This document shows, in pieces, positions 44,355-53,681 of a stretch of DNA of 64,000 bases (position 1 is the first letter of the stretch; each line of letters begins with the position of its first letter). The position numbers and the translations under genes were made by a program. Below the pieces are notes generated by a model. The model was not told the DNA's origin. It did not search any database and saw only the letters and a list, made by a program, of their open reading frames with translations. The stretch spans positions 62,001-126,000 of the forward strand of contig JAILHH010000025.1 of assembly GCA_024695935.1 (NCBI GenBank), written 5' to 3'. Source of the DNA: Acetatifactor sp. (GTDB lineage Bacteria > Bacillota > Clostridia > Lachnospirales > Lachnospiraceae).

Positions 44355-45047
44355 ATGAAGAAGTATCTTGCAGAATGTATTGGAACAATGACTTTGGTAC
44401 TCATCGGCTGTGGTACCGCAATGCTGGTTGGTTGTGATGCGGCAAACGGTTCGGGGTATCTGCTCACAGCTCTCGCATTTGGTCTCACCATCGTGGGAAT
44501 GGCTTATTGCGTCGGAAACATTTCCGGCTGTCACATTAATCCCGCTGTCAGCCTGGGCGTACTCATTAGCGGCGGTATGGATGTAAAAGACTTTATCGGA
44601 TACGTGATCTCTCAGTGCATCGGCGCACTTTGCGGTTCGGGACTCCTCGCTCTGATCTTTGGTCTCGGCGGTGTCACCGATCAGACCGGCGGCTTTGGTT
44701 CAAACGGTCTCGCAGGCGTGAACGGTAATGCTGTTGCAGGGCTCATCGTTGAGATCCTCCTGACATTTATATTCGTACTCACGATCCTGGGCGTTACTTC
44801 AAAGAAAGCTAACCACGGATCATTTGGCGGAATCGTCATCGGCTTTACTCTGGTACTGGTTCACATCCTGGGAATCGGACTTACCGGTACAAGTGTCAAC
44901 CCCGCAAGAAGCTTTGGTCCCGCGCTTGTAGCCCTCTTTAGCGGAAACTCAGCTCCCATTGCAAGCCTGTGGGTATTTATCGTAGGACCTTTTATCGGCG
45001 CGGCAATAGCAGCATTTTGCTACAAATATCTCGAGAGCGACAAATAA
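44355..45047 (+). CDS. MIP-family channel, AqpZ-like aquaporin
   Basis: A 230-residue channel with six membrane helices and both NPA boxes (HINPAV, Asn62, and VNPARS, Asn182). The N-terminus YLAECIGTMTLVLIGCGTAML is the aquaporin form. After the second NPA box the residues are RSFGPAL, without the aspartate that marks glycerol facilitators, so a water channel is favoured. The start at 44355 is supported by GGGAGG upstream; the ATG 15 codons earlier lies in the leader. A terminator follows. No glycerol gene is nearby. Confidence 0.92.
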   Translation: MKKYLAECIGTMTLVLIGCGTAMLVGCDAANGSGYLLTALAFGLTIVGMAYCVGNISGCHINPAVSLGVLISGGMDVKDFIGYVISQCIGALCGSGLLALIFGLGGVTDQTGGFGSNGLAGVNGNAVAGLIVEILLTFIFVLTILGVTSKKANHGSFGGIVIGFTLVLVHILGIGLTGTSVNPARSFGPALVALFSGNSAPIASLWVFIVGPFIGAAIAAFCYKYLESDK

Positions 45048-45084
45048 AACCGCTTTATTATCAGTCATTACATGAACTTTCGTG

Positions 45085-45108
45085 TCCGCCTCTTAAAACA
45101 GAGGCGGA
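45085..45108 (+). terminator. Terminator of the aquaporin gene
   Basis: A perfect 9-bp stem TCCGCCTCT/AGAGGCGGA with a 6-base loop followed by TACTTTTTAC. Confidence 0.85.
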
Positions 45109-45142
45109 TACTTTTTACCTTTAGTTTTTATCGGAGGAATCA

Positions 45143-46108
45143 ATGGCAGGAATCAAAGACGTGGCCAGGGAGGCCGGCGTGTCTCCCTCAACAGTTTCAA
45201 ATGTCCTAAACGGAAAGACAAATATGAGCCCAAAGACCAGGGAGCTGGTTTTGAGCGTATGCGACAGGCTGGGATATGAACCTAATATGATAGGAAAAAG
45301 CCTGAAGGTGGGTTCAAACAAGACCATCATGTTCTCCTTTAGCGACTTTGAGAGAAAGTTTTATCTCTCCATTATCCGCGGCATTTCCGAATATGTTAAG
45401 ACAAAGGACTACGACCTCATCATATGCACCAATAAAAGTCTAGAGAAATTCATGAACAAGGCTTTCACAAACGGCTGCATAATGCTGGACAGACGCTGTC
45501 CCGATTCTTTCCTGTTAAAAAAAGCCGAGAAAAACTACCCCATCGTGGTAATGGACAGGATCATGGATGTGCCTAACATCAAAAGTGTGGTCGTAAACAA
45601 TTATGCGGCTGAGAGGGATCTGGTACAGGGACTTGTGGAATGCGGATACAAAAAGTTTGCCTTCATAGGCGGATTTGAGAGCGAGGATAACAGAGAGCGA
45701 TTCAAAGCATTCAAAGATGTGCTGGACGAGAATCATATCCCATTTAAAAAGGAGCATTACTACGACGGAGACTATACCAAAAAGAGCGGGTATCAGATGG
45801 CGAGACTCATTTTGCTGTCTGACCACAGACCGGACGTGGTGGTCTGCGCAAACGATGAGATGGCACTGGGCGTCATAAAAGCCTTCCAGGAAAACGGTGT
45901 AAAGATCCCGGAAGACATTGCAGTCTGTGGCTTCGATGACACGGAAACAGCCAGAATGATGGGTGTCACCACCGTGGATGTGCCGAATTTCGAGCGCGGA
46001 TATCTGGCAGCGCAGTACCTCTTGGAGCTCATCGAGGGCGGAACCAACTTCGATCCCTTCCTCATAACTACCAATGTGAAGTGGCGCTCCACCACCAAGC
46101 ACCCGTAA
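45143..46108 (+). CDS. LacI-family transcriptional regulator
   Basis: A 321-residue LacI/GalR regulator. The N-terminal helix-turn-helix and hinge are intact (GIKDVAREAGVSPSTVSNVLNGKTNMSPKTRELVLSVCDRLGYEPNMIGKSLK), followed by the periplasmic-binding-protein-like sugar domain (VVVCANDEMALGVIKAFQENGVKIPEDIAVCGFDDTE). It has a GGAGG site. The alpha-glucoside transport and phosphorylase operon begins 1.6 kb downstream on the same strand and is its most likely target; a LacI-like palindrome overlaps that promoter. An XRE/ImmA gene stands between in the other direction. Confidence 0.93.
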   Translation: MAGIKDVAREAGVSPSTVSNVLNGKTNMSPKTRELVLSVCDRLGYEPNMIGKSLKVGSNKTIMFSFSDFERKFYLSIIRGISEYVKTKDYDLIICTNKSLEKFMNKAFTNGCIMLDRRCPDSFLLKKAEKNYPIVVMDRIMDVPNIKSVVVNNYAAERDLVQGLVECGYKKFAFIGGFESEDNRERFKAFKDVLDENHIPFKKEHYYDGDYTKKSGYQMARLILLSDHRPDVVVCANDEMALGVIKAFQENGVKIPEDIAVCGFDDTETARMMGVTTVDVPNFERGYLAAQYLLELIEGGTNFDPFLITTNVKWRSTTKHP

Positions 46109-46157
46109 TGATCGCTAGAGCCTTCATTTCAGTGTTGATTGGTTCTTTGTAAATGGC

Positions 46158-46186
46158 AAAAAGAGCTTCATAGCGAAGCTCTTTTT
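46158..46186. terminator. Bidirectional terminator between the LacI and XRE/ImmA genes
   Basis: A 12-bp stem AAAAAGAGCTTC/GAAGCTCTTTTT with a 5-base loop; A and T runs on both sides let it stop both converging transcripts. Confidence 0.87.
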
Positions 46187-46233
46187 CTAATTCTGCCTTT
46201 ATATACATACATTGGTGTCGCTGCTTATTATAT

Positions 46234-47283
46234 TCAAGTCGCGCATACCTCCATCTCCCCACAAAACTCTTCCATCTCAGGAACAGAGATGCGCAGCAAC
46301 TCGGCTCCTCGCTGTATGCTTACACCTTCTTCATTCACAGCTCTATAAACTAATTGCTTGAATAATCGTGGTTTTTCTTCTGTTTTTACTCGGTTAGGCT
46401 CATTCTTCCTATAATTTGCTTTGTTCGCACGGATATAAAAGTTTTTCTCCAAAGAAGCGGAGATGATCCCTGCAATTGCAGCTCGCTTTACAAGAAGATA
46501 CATGGAAATACCATATTCCTGACAAACGATGGCCATATCCTTTGTGATCATCGTTTTACGCTGACCCAGTTCGCGCAACAGATCGTTTTTAGAAATTAGA
46601 ACAGCACCTGCAATTGCTGTAGCGTCCTTTTCATTTTGTTCTTCATCTGCTTCGTCCCAAGCAAACATCAGATGCGCCAGTTCATGCAGGATTGTTGTAC
46701 GTTTTCTTTCCTGACGCATATTTATATTTATTGAAATGTAAGGATATCCGTTTACAAATCCGTTCATTCCGGAAAAATGGTCATTATCTATATCCACCTC
46801 CAGAACCAGGATTCCTTTGTTTTCCAGAATACTGATCAATTCATCAACAGGACCTTCCGCCGGGAGATCTAAATACTTTCTCAACTTTGCAGCATCTTTT
46901 TCATAGTCTCCGTCTCGTTTCAACGTAAAACACTTTGGAGGCTCAGGCAACGGATTTCCTCCCAGGAAACATACCGCATCAAAAAATCTGCTAAAATACT
47001 CTTCCACAAATTCCTGAATATATTCCTGCTGTCCTTTAGAAAGAGAAGCGTGCTTTCTGAATTCGCGATGTTCAAAGGAAAGAGATTCATTTCTTGATTC
47101 AAGGAAATCAACAACATGAATCCCCAGCACTTCCGCCAGCATATTGATGGTATTCATATCAGGCATTCTCTTTCCGCTTTCGTAATTCGAAATAGCCATT
47201 GATGTTAACCCACATGCCACAGATAAATCTTTCATACTCATTTTATTTTGTAAACGATAGTATTTCAGATTTTTACCAAACAC
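46234..47283 (-). CDS. XRE regulator with ImmA/IrrE-type metallopeptidase domain
   Basis: About 349 residues. A Cro/CI-type helix-turn-helix (LKYYRLQNKMSMKDLSVACGLTSMAISNYESGKRMPDMNTINMLAEVL) is followed by a zinc peptidase domain with HELAH (about residues 200-204 from the chosen start), and a C-terminal helical part. Such proteins cleave repressors or act as stress regulators, as in ImmA of ICEBs1. The start is taken as GTG at 47283, preceded by AAGGCGG; an ATG at 47340 would lie inside the promoter. No phage or conjugative genes are near, so the partner is unknown. It lies between the LacI gene and the operon it probably controls. Confidence 0.85.
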   Translation of the reverse strand: MFGKNLKYYRLQNKMSMKDLSVACGLTSMAISNYESGKRMPDMNTINMLAEVLGIHVVDFLESRNESLSFEHREFRKHASLSKGQQEYIQEFVEEYFSRFFDAVCFLGGNPLPEPPKCFTLKRDGDYEKDAAKLRKYLDLPAEGPVDELISILENKGILVLEVDIDNDHFSGMNGFVNGYPYISININMRQERKRTTILHELAHLMFAWDEADEEQNEKDATAIAGAVLISKNDLLRELGQRKTMITKDMAIVCQEYGISMYLLVKRAAIAGIISASLEKNFYIRANKANYRKNEPNRVKTEEKPRLFKQLVYRAVNEEGVSIQRGAELLRISVPEMEEFCGEMEVCAT

Positions 47284-47308
47284 TCTCAACACCGCCTTTC
47301 TACTGTTT

Positions 47309-47337
47309 ATATTATCATTATTTTTTCTTAATGTAAA
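47309..47337 (-). promoter_or_regulatory. Promoter of the XRE/ImmA gene
   Basis: TTTACA (47332-47337), 17-base spacer, TAATAT (47309-47314) on the minus strand. Its place inside the longest open frame argues for the downstream GTG start. Confidence 0.75.
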
Positions 47338-47525
47338 CAATCTGTTTAGTTGCTTTAATTTTTTTCATCTTATAAACATCACCCGACATTCCCTGCAATA
47401 TAATGCACCTTGATAAATCCCGGTATTTGTATATATAAGGATCGTAAATTCCGGTAATAATTTCTTTTCGAATTTGAGTCTCACTACCATTCCTATATAA
47501 AAAATCTGATAAAACTTCTTTTGAT

Positions 47526-47676
47526 TTTACTAAAACAATTTACTATTTTACTAAACTCCGTGTTTTATCTGCAAAATTGCTAAAATTCTGCTTTTTGCTT
47601 TAGGTGAAAATGCAGAAAAAAACTGCTTTTGTTGACCTTATTTCAATCCATATCTACAATAAACGTATAACGATTT
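47526..47676 (+). promoter_or_regulatory. Promoter and operator region of the sugar transport operon
   Basis: TTGACC (47632-47637), 17-base spacer and TACAAT (47655-47660) form a promoter. Immediately after it AAACGTATAACGATTT (47661-47676) is an imperfect palindrome of LacI-operator type (CGT-N3-ACG core). Upstream, TTTACTAAA occurs at 47526-47534 and 47547-47555, 21 bases apart, with TTTACTA at 47539-47545 and TTTACTAA at 47674-47681. The rest of 47338-47525 shows nothing I can name. Confidence 0.6.
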
Positions 47677-47712
47677 ACTAATCTTTAACCAAAGTTAGAA
47701 GGAGAAATTATT

Positions 47713-48924
47713 ATGAAAATGGCAAAAAAAGTATTGGGAATGGCCATGACAATGGCTGCTGTCGCCGCCCTTGGTCTTACCGGTTGCGGCAAAGAGGATT
47801 CAGGAAAGATCACCATCTTCCAGTCAAAGACTGAGATCATGTCTGACCTTAATGCTCTTGCAAAAGCTTACACCGAAGAGACAGGTGTTGAGGTGGAAGT
47901 TTGGGAGACCACCGGTGACAATTATTTTTCAGATCTAAAGACAGGCCTTTCAACAGAGGCAGGTGCAACATTGTTCTCACTTCAGCCCGGAGCTGAGTCC
48001 ATCGAACTTGCGGATTATCTTGCTGACTTAGGAGATCTGTCATTTGTAAGTAAGATCGGCGCAGGCATGGCTGATGAGGTTAACGGAAAAGTGGTTGGTA
48101 TCCCCTACACAGTTGAAGGTTTCGGTCTGATCTACGACAAGGACCTTGTAGATCCCGCTTCACTTAATTCAACACAGGCTTTGCTTGACTTCATGGCAAA
48201 CAGTACAGCAGAAAATCCTCTCGGACTTTCTCAGGAAGATTACTTCCTCATCGCTCATATTTTAAATGCACCTTTCGCGGTTCAGTCAAATCCTGAGGGA
48301 TATTTACAGGATGTCCTTGCAGGAAGCACAAGACTTGCAGACAACGCCGCATTCCAGGAATTTGCACAGATCATGGAAGGCATCAGAGCTAACTGCACAA
48401 ACCCTGTTGATATCACTTATGACAACAACTGCGGCGACTTTGCCACAGGCAAGACCGCTCTTATCCATCAGGGTAACTGGGCATCAGGTATGTTTGCAGA
48501 TTATGATGTGAATTTTGACATGGGCATCACAGCTGTTCCCATCCAGGGCAACAACAAGATCTCCGTATCGGTTCCCATTGCATGGTACCTCAATGCAGAT
48601 GCTTCAGAGAAAGAGCAGAAGCTTGCAAAAGAGTTCCTCGAGTGGCTCTACACTTCAGAAACAGGTGTTGACTACCTTATGAACAAGTTTAACTTCATCC
48701 CTGTTGTTGACGGTATGGAAAACAATAACCTTGATCCTGTAAACACTTCAGTTTCAAACGCTGTTATCTCAGGAAACACAATTCCCTGGGTAATGTCAGA
48801 CTGGCCTGCAGGAATCGTTTCAACAGACCTTGCACCTATCACAAAAGAATTCTTTACAACCGAAATGACCGGCACAGAATTACTTGATAAGTTGAATGAT
48901 GCATTCGTTGCGGCAGCAAATTAA
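47713..48924 (+). CDS. Sugar ABC transporter substrate-binding lipoprotein
   Basis: A 403-residue extracellular solute-binding protein, family 1. A lipoprotein signal ends in LTGC (Cys25), giving membrane anchoring. The mature part has typical MalE/UgpB-like segments (LNALAKAYTEETGVEVEVWETTG, FATGKTALIHQGNWASGMFADYDVNFDMGITAVPIQGNN). AAGGAG lies eight bases before the start. It is the first gene of an operon with two permeases, a GH65 phosphorylase and beta-phosphoglucomutase, so its ligand is probably an alpha-glucosyl disaccharide. Confidence 0.93.
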   Translation: MKMAKKVLGMAMTMAAVAALGLTGCGKEDSGKITIFQSKTEIMSDLNALAKAYTEETGVEVEVWETTGDNYFSDLKTGLSTEAGATLFSLQPGAESIELADYLADLGDLSFVSKIGAGMADEVNGKVVGIPYTVEGFGLIYDKDLVDPASLNSTQALLDFMANSTAENPLGLSQEDYFLIAHILNAPFAVQSNPEGYLQDVLAGSTRLADNAAFQEFAQIMEGIRANCTNPVDITYDNNCGDFATGKTALIHQGNWASGMFADYDVNFDMGITAVPIQGNNKISVSVPIAWYLNADASEKEQKLAKEFLEWLYTSETGVDYLMNKFNFIPVVDGMENNNLDPVNTSVSNAVISGNTIPWVMSDWPAGIVSTDLAPITKEFFTTEMTGTELLDKLNDAFVAAAN

Positions 48925-48979
48925 TTGTAATGGGGGAGTGTTGCTACAGGCAGCACTCCCTCTTTTTTGGAGGTAGAAA

Positions 48980-49825
48980 ATGAAGATAAAAAAAGGATGG
49001 TATGCCTTATTCACCGCGCCTCTCATGCTGGTTTTCATATGCGTGGTGGTGGTACCGTTTTTCATCGGTATAGGCTACTCATTTTTCAGTTGGGACGGTC
49101 TGGCAAAGCATCAGGCTGAATTTGTAGGCTTCAAAAACTTTATCGATGTGTTCAGCGATCAGAGGTTTATTTCCTCTGCGCTCAGAACCACTGTATTTAC
49201 TCTTATTGCGGTTGTGACCGTCAATGTACTGGGAATCTTTTTTGCGCTTGTTGTGACCACAAAGTTAAGGGTTAGAAACCTGGCCAGAACCATGCTTTTC
49301 ATGCCCTATCTCATCGGCGGACTGATCCTGGGTTATATCTGGAAGGCAGTTTTTCAGGAATATTTTCTGAATATCGGCTGGGGCAACTGGACAACGGATT
49401 CCATAAAGGGTATAGCAGCAATGGTCATCGTCACCACATGGCAGATGGCAGGTTACGTGATGATCGTATATATAACGGGCATCATGGCTATACCAAACGA
49501 TGTGCTTGAAGCGGCTTCCGTTGACGGAGCGGGATATTTCCAGACACTTTTCAAGGTTAAATTCCCCCTGCTCATGCCCTCCTTTACCATTTGTCTGTTC
49601 CTTACTTTATCGAACTGCTTCAAGATCTATGATGTGAACGTTTCCCTCACCGGTGCGGGTCCGGGAAACGCCCTTGAAATGTATTCACTGAATATTTACA
49701 ACGAAATTTTCTCACTGAGCAATTTCGGCTACGGCCAGGCAAAAGCCATTATCTTCTTTTTGATCATCGCCGTTGTCACATTGGCTCAGGTTACCATAAC
49801 AAAGAAAAAGGAGGTGGCATTGTAA
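48980..49825 (+). CDS. Sugar ABC transporter permease (MalF/UgpA type)
   Basis: A 281-residue permease with six membrane helices. The first helix follows the N-terminal KKGWYALFTAPLMLVFICVVVVPFFIGIGYSFFSW, typical of MalF-type subunits, and the EAA coupling loop reads PNDVLEAASVDGAGYFQTLFKVKFPLLMPS. It pairs with the next gene product to form the membrane pore. GGAGG precedes the start and the next gene begins two bases after its stop. Confidence 0.94.
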   Translation: MKIKKGWYALFTAPLMLVFICVVVVPFFIGIGYSFFSWDGLAKHQAEFVGFKNFIDVFSDQRFISSALRTTVFTLIAVVTVNVLGIFFALVVTTKLRVRNLARTMLFMPYLIGGLILGYIWKAVFQEYFLNIGWGNWTTDSIKGIAAMVIVTTWQMAGYVMIVYITGIMAIPNDVLEAASVDGAGYFQTLFKVKFPLLMPSFTICLFLTLSNCFKIYDVNVSLTGAGPGNALEMYSLNIYNEIFSLSNFGYGQAKAIIFFLIIAVVTLAQVTITKKKEVAL

Positions 49826-49826
49826 T

Positions 49827-50672
49827 ATGAGCAACTCTAAACTCGGCAAAATATTCTTAAACAGCATAACCGTATTACTTTGCCTGGCTTATCTGTTTCC
49901 CATATATCTGATCCTCACCAACTCTTTTAAGAGCAGATCACAGATGTATGAAAACATGATCTCCCTTCCAAAGAGCCTCTCACTTCAGTATTATGTTTCG
50001 GCTCTTGAAAAGATGAATTTCTTTACTTCCGTTACAAACTCACTGATCCTGACACTTGTGTCAATACTTGTGATCGTCATCTTTTCATCAATGACGGCCT
50101 GGATGTTTGCAAGAAGCAAAAACAAGCTGAGCACCGCACTGTTTAACCTGTTGGTGGCAACAATGCTCATTCCTTTTCAGACCATCATGATGCCCCTTAT
50201 GCAGGAGATGAACTGGATCGGAAACACCTTCGGCATCAAGATGACAGACACTATACCCGGACTTATTTTCATGTACCTGGGCTTTGGCGCCGGAATGGGT
50301 GTATTTCTCTATCACGGCTTTGTATCAGGTATCCCGGTATCATTGGAGGAAGCTGCAACTATCGACGGCTGCAACACCTGGAGAACTTTTTGGAAAATAG
50401 TTTTCCCTATGTTAAAACCCACCACCATGACCGTCATAATCCTGGACGTTATCTGGATCTGGAACGATTATCTGTTGCCATCACTGACTTTAAAGTCAAC
50501 CGCCAACAGGACGATCCCTATATCCACAGCCAAGTTTTTCGGTCAGTATACCATCAGCTGGAACGAAGCCATGGCAGCTTTGGTAGTCACCATCATTCCG
50601 GTAGTGATCTTCTATCTGGTGTGTCAAAAGTATATTGTGGAAGGCGTAGCGGCAGGTGCCGTTAAAGGATAA
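49827..50672 (+). CDS. Sugar ABC transporter permease (MalG/UgpE type)
   Basis: A 281-residue permease with six membrane helices. The EAA loop reads PVSLEEAATIDGCNTWRTFWKIVFPMLKP and the C-terminus QKYIVEGVAAGAVKG is the typical MalG end. AAGGAGG lies upstream inside the preceding gene. No ATPase gene follows in the operon, so the transporter must use a shared MsmK/MalK-type ATPase encoded elsewhere, which is usual in Firmicutes. Confidence 0.94.
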   Translation: MSNSKLGKIFLNSITVLLCLAYLFPIYLILTNSFKSRSQMYENMISLPKSLSLQYYVSALEKMNFFTSVTNSLILTLVSILVIVIFSSMTAWMFARSKNKLSTALFNLLVATMLIPFQTIMMPLMQEMNWIGNTFGIKMTDTIPGLIFMYLGFGAGMGVFLYHGFVSGIPVSLEEAATIDGCNTWRTFWKIVFPMLKPTTMTVIILDVIWIWNDYLLPSLTLKSTANRTIPISTAKFFGQYTISWNEAMAALVVTIIPVVIFYLVCQKYIVEGVAAGAVKG

Positions 50673-50677
50673 ATCCT

Positions 50678-52963
50678 ATGAACAAAGTAATTACAAAAAA
50701 GATCAAGAGTTTCGACAATGCCAGATCAAGCCTTGACGAAACCATATTTCATAATGCCAACGGCTACATCGGCGTGAGAGGCACCATTGAGGAAGGTGTG
50801 CCTGCCGAGTGGGATACCATGCGCGGTATGTATATAAACGGCTTTTATGAAGTGATTCCCATGAAGCAGGCAGAAAATCTCTGCAATTTCGTGGACAAAA
50901 AAGAGACTATGCTCAATGTCTGCGATACTCAGACCATTAAACTAAACGTAAACGGTCACGACTTTTCGCTTTTTTCCGGAAAAACACTTCTAAATGAGCG
51001 TACTCTGGACATGGAGGCCGGTATTACAAAGCGTAATATCAGATGGCAGTCGCCAAAGGGTGACAAGGTTGGCCTCGAAATAAAGCGCATGACTTCTTTC
51101 GAGGAGCTTTCACTCTTTACCATTGAGTACTCCGTGACAGCGGAGAATTTCGACTGTGAACTGGTGCTTCGCTCCCTCCATTTGCCCGAGGTTTATAACT
51201 ACTCTGACCCAAATGACCCGAGACTTGCTGCAGACTCCGAGAAATTCCTGCACTGCATCACGGCTGACATTAAAGATTCCGTAAGCTACACAGTTACAGA
51301 GACAAATGTGAGCAAATTAAAATGTGCGACTCTGGTGGCTCATACCATAAGTGCCAAAAACAGCAGGATCTGCGTGAGCAAGACCGATGACAATACCATA
51401 ATCTACGATGCGGTTGTGCCCATAAAAAAAGGACAGACAATTACCCTTACAAAATATACCATTATCACTGATTCCCTGCGTCACAAGGATCCTTTGGAGG
51501 TAGGTTTCAAAAAAATCGAGGCAGTGTTAAAAAACGGTATCGATCACTACTATGAGGCACAAAAGGCATATCTGTCCGGCTTTTGGTCAAAGGCAATGAT
51601 GGAGATTGAAAACGACAATGAGATGAGCCTTGCCGTTAATTTCAACATGTACCAGCTTCTCCAGTCCGCCGCAAAAGACAGTTATGGCAATATTGCAGCC
51701 AAAGGGCTAAGCGGTGAAGGATACGAAGGACATTATTTCTGGGACACAGAGATGTTCATGATGCCCTTCTTTGTACTCACCAATCCGGAGCTGGCAAAGC
51801 AGCTTTTAAAATACAGATATCAGACCCTTGATAAGGCAAGGGAGAATGCACAGTTTCTCGGCCATAAAAAAGGTGCTCTTTTCCCCTGGCGAACCATAAC
51901 AGGTGTAGAGTGTTCCGGATATTACCCTTCTGGCACCTGCCAGTACCACATAGACGGCGATATCGCCTATGCCATCATCAACTACTATCTGGTCACGGGA
52001 GATCTGGATTTTATCAGAGATTTCGGCGAAGAGATTTTGCTTGAAACCGCAAGGCTCTGGCTTGACGTGGGATTTTTCGACGGTGACAGATTCGTCATAA
52101 ATATGGTGACAGGTCCCGACGAATACACCTGCATGGTAAACAACAACTATTACACCAATATGGTCGCAAAATACAATCTGGAGTGGGCCGTAAAACTATT
52201 TTCGATCCTCGAAGAAAAGGGCATGACCGGCAAGCTGAAGAAAAAGATAAAGCTGCACGACGCAGAACTGACAGAGATGTCACAGGCAGCAGAAAAGATG
52301 TATCTGCCCTTTGATGAAAAGAGCGGCATCATCCCACAGGACGATTCATTTTTTGACAAGCCTGTCTGGGATCTGTCAAAGACCCCGAAGGGGAACTTCC
52401 CTCTCCTGCTCCACTATCACCCTCTGCATCTGTACAGATATCAGGTATGCAAGCAGGCTGATACCGTGATGGCCTTCCTTCTCTTTTCACAGGTTATGGA
52501 CAAAGAGATAATGCGAAGGACCTATGAATATTATGAAAAGATAACCACCCACGACTCATCCCTCTCAAAGTGCGCTTTCAGCGTTGTGGCTGCAAACTTA
52601 GGAATGAGAGAAAAGGCATATTCATACTTCGGAAATTCCGCAAAGCTTGACCTGATGAACCTACATCACAACACAAAGGACGGCATCCATACCGCAAACA
52701 TGGGCGGATGCTATATGTCAGTTGTATACGGCTTCGCAGGGCTGTCCATAACGGAAAAGGGTCTGTCACTGGCGCCATTTTTGCCGGATAAGTGGGAAGG
52801 ATACTCCTTTAAGATATGCTTTATGGGCTCGGTTTTATTGGTGGAGATCGACTCAGAAAATGTAAAGATCTCACTGATTTCAGGAGATCCTGTGGAGATA
52901 ACTCTCTACGACAAAAAAGTGAAACTAATGGACAAAACCGCAACAAAATCTCTTCTCAGATAG
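50678..52963 (+). CDS. Glycoside hydrolase family 65 phosphorylase (alpha-glucosyl disaccharide)
   Basis: A 761-residue GH65 enzyme. The family cleaves disaccharides such as maltose, trehalose, kojibiose or nigerose with phosphate, giving beta-glucose-1-phosphate. The (alpha/alpha)6 barrel motifs are present: GEGYEGHYFWDTEMFMMPFF near residue 345, the catalytic acid Glu482 in TGPDEYTCMVNNNYYTN, and KQADTVMAFLLF near 592 for phosphate binding. Length fits. The exact substrate cannot be told from motifs alone. It lies five bases after the second permease gene and is followed by beta-phosphoglucomutase, which uses its product. Confidence 0.93.
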   Translation: MNKVITKKIKSFDNARSSLDETIFHNANGYIGVRGTIEEGVPAEWDTMRGMYINGFYEVIPMKQAENLCNFVDKKETMLNVCDTQTIKLNVNGHDFSLFSGKTLLNERTLDMEAGITKRNIRWQSPKGDKVGLEIKRMTSFEELSLFTIEYSVTAENFDCELVLRSLHLPEVYNYSDPNDPRLAADSEKFLHCITADIKDSVSYTVTETNVSKLKCATLVAHTISAKNSRICVSKTDDNTIIYDAVVPIKKGQTITLTKYTIITDSLRHKDPLEVGFKKIEAVLKNGIDHYYEAQKAYLSGFWSKAMMEIENDNEMSLAVNFNMYQLLQSAAKDSYGNIAAKGLSGEGYEGHYFWDTEMFMMPFFVLTNPELAKQLLKYRYQTLDKARENAQFLGHKKGALFPWRTITGVECSGYYPSGTCQYHIDGDIAYAIINYYLVTGDLDFIRDFGEEILLETARLWLDVGFFDGDRFVINMVTGPDEYTCMVNNNYYTNMVAKYNLEWAVKLFSILEEKGMTGKLKKKIKLHDAELTEMSQAAEKMYLPFDEKSGIIPQDDSFFDKPVWDLSKTPKGNFPLLLHYHPLHLYRYQVCKQADTVMAFLLFSQVMDKEIMRRTYEYYEKITTHDSSLSKCAFSVVAANLGMREKAYSYFGNSAKLDLMNLHHNTKDGIHTANMGGCYMSVVYGFAGLSITEKGLSLAPFLPDKWEGYSFKICFMGSVLLVEIDSENVKISLISGDPVEITLYDKKVKLMDKTATKSLLR

Positions 52964-52998
52964 TGTCGGTTTATTATAAGAATACAGAAAGAAATATT

Positions 52999-53655
52999 AT
53001 GTTACAGGCAGTTATATTTGATTTAGACGGTGTCATCACCGACTCGGCAAGGTATCATTTTGAAGCCTGGCGCGATATCGCATCAAAGCTTCAGATATCA
53101 TTCGACGAAACATACAATGAAAAATTAAAAGGTGTCTCAAGGCTTGAATCCTTAAACCTGATACTGGACAACGGTCCGGGAAGAGACTATTTTTCAAAGG
53201 ATGAAAAAGAAGCCCTCTGCACCGAAAAAAATGAGATCTACAAGGAGCTTATAAAACAGATCACTCCGGATGACCTGTTACCCGGAATCGGAAATCTTCT
53301 GACAGAATGTAAAAAAGCCGGCCTTAAGATTGGCCTGGCTTCTGTCAGTAAGAACGCCCCCTTCATCGTGGAAAGGCTTCAGGTCGCAGATTATTTTGAT
53401 CATATCGCAGATGCGGCAAAGATCACAAGGAGTAAGCCCTTCCCGGATATTTTTTCCGATTGTGTGGAAAGCTTTGGTCTCTTACCCGAAAACTGTGTCG
53501 GAGTTGAAGATGCCAAAGTCGGCATAGAAGCCATACATGCAGCCGGCATGAAGGCTGTGGGAGTCGGAAGCCCCGATCAGATGGCAGATGCCGACCTGAT
53601 CCTGTCCGGAACTTCCGAGCTTAATCTTCAAAAGTTACGATCCCTTGCGGATTAA
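52999..53655 (+). CDS. pgmB: Beta-phosphoglucomutase
   Basis: A 218-residue HAD-family mutase that turns beta-glucose-1-phosphate into glucose-6-phosphate. The nucleophile motif is AVIFDLDGVITDSARYHFEAW (Asp8, Asp10), with the helical cap (LKGVSRLESLNLIL), motif II GLASVSKNAPFIV and motif IV GVEDAKVGIEAIHAAGMKAVGVG. The start at 52999 is taken because the HAD nucleophile then falls at the usual position; upstream codons overlap the GH65 gene. The ribosome site AGAAAG is weak. It completes the phosphorolytic sugar pathway. Confidence 0.95.
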   Translation: MLQAVIFDLDGVITDSARYHFEAWRDIASKLQISFDETYNEKLKGVSRLESLNLILDNGPGRDYFSKDEKEALCTEKNEIYKELIKQITPDDLLPGIGNLLTECKKAGLKIGLASVSKNAPFIVERLQVADYFDHIADAAKITRSKPFPDIFSDCVESFGLLPENCVGVEDAKVGIEAIHAAGMKAVGVGSPDQMADADLILSGTSELNLQKLRSLAD

Positions 53656-53681
53656 ACTTACTTTATTTTCTACCAAACAGG

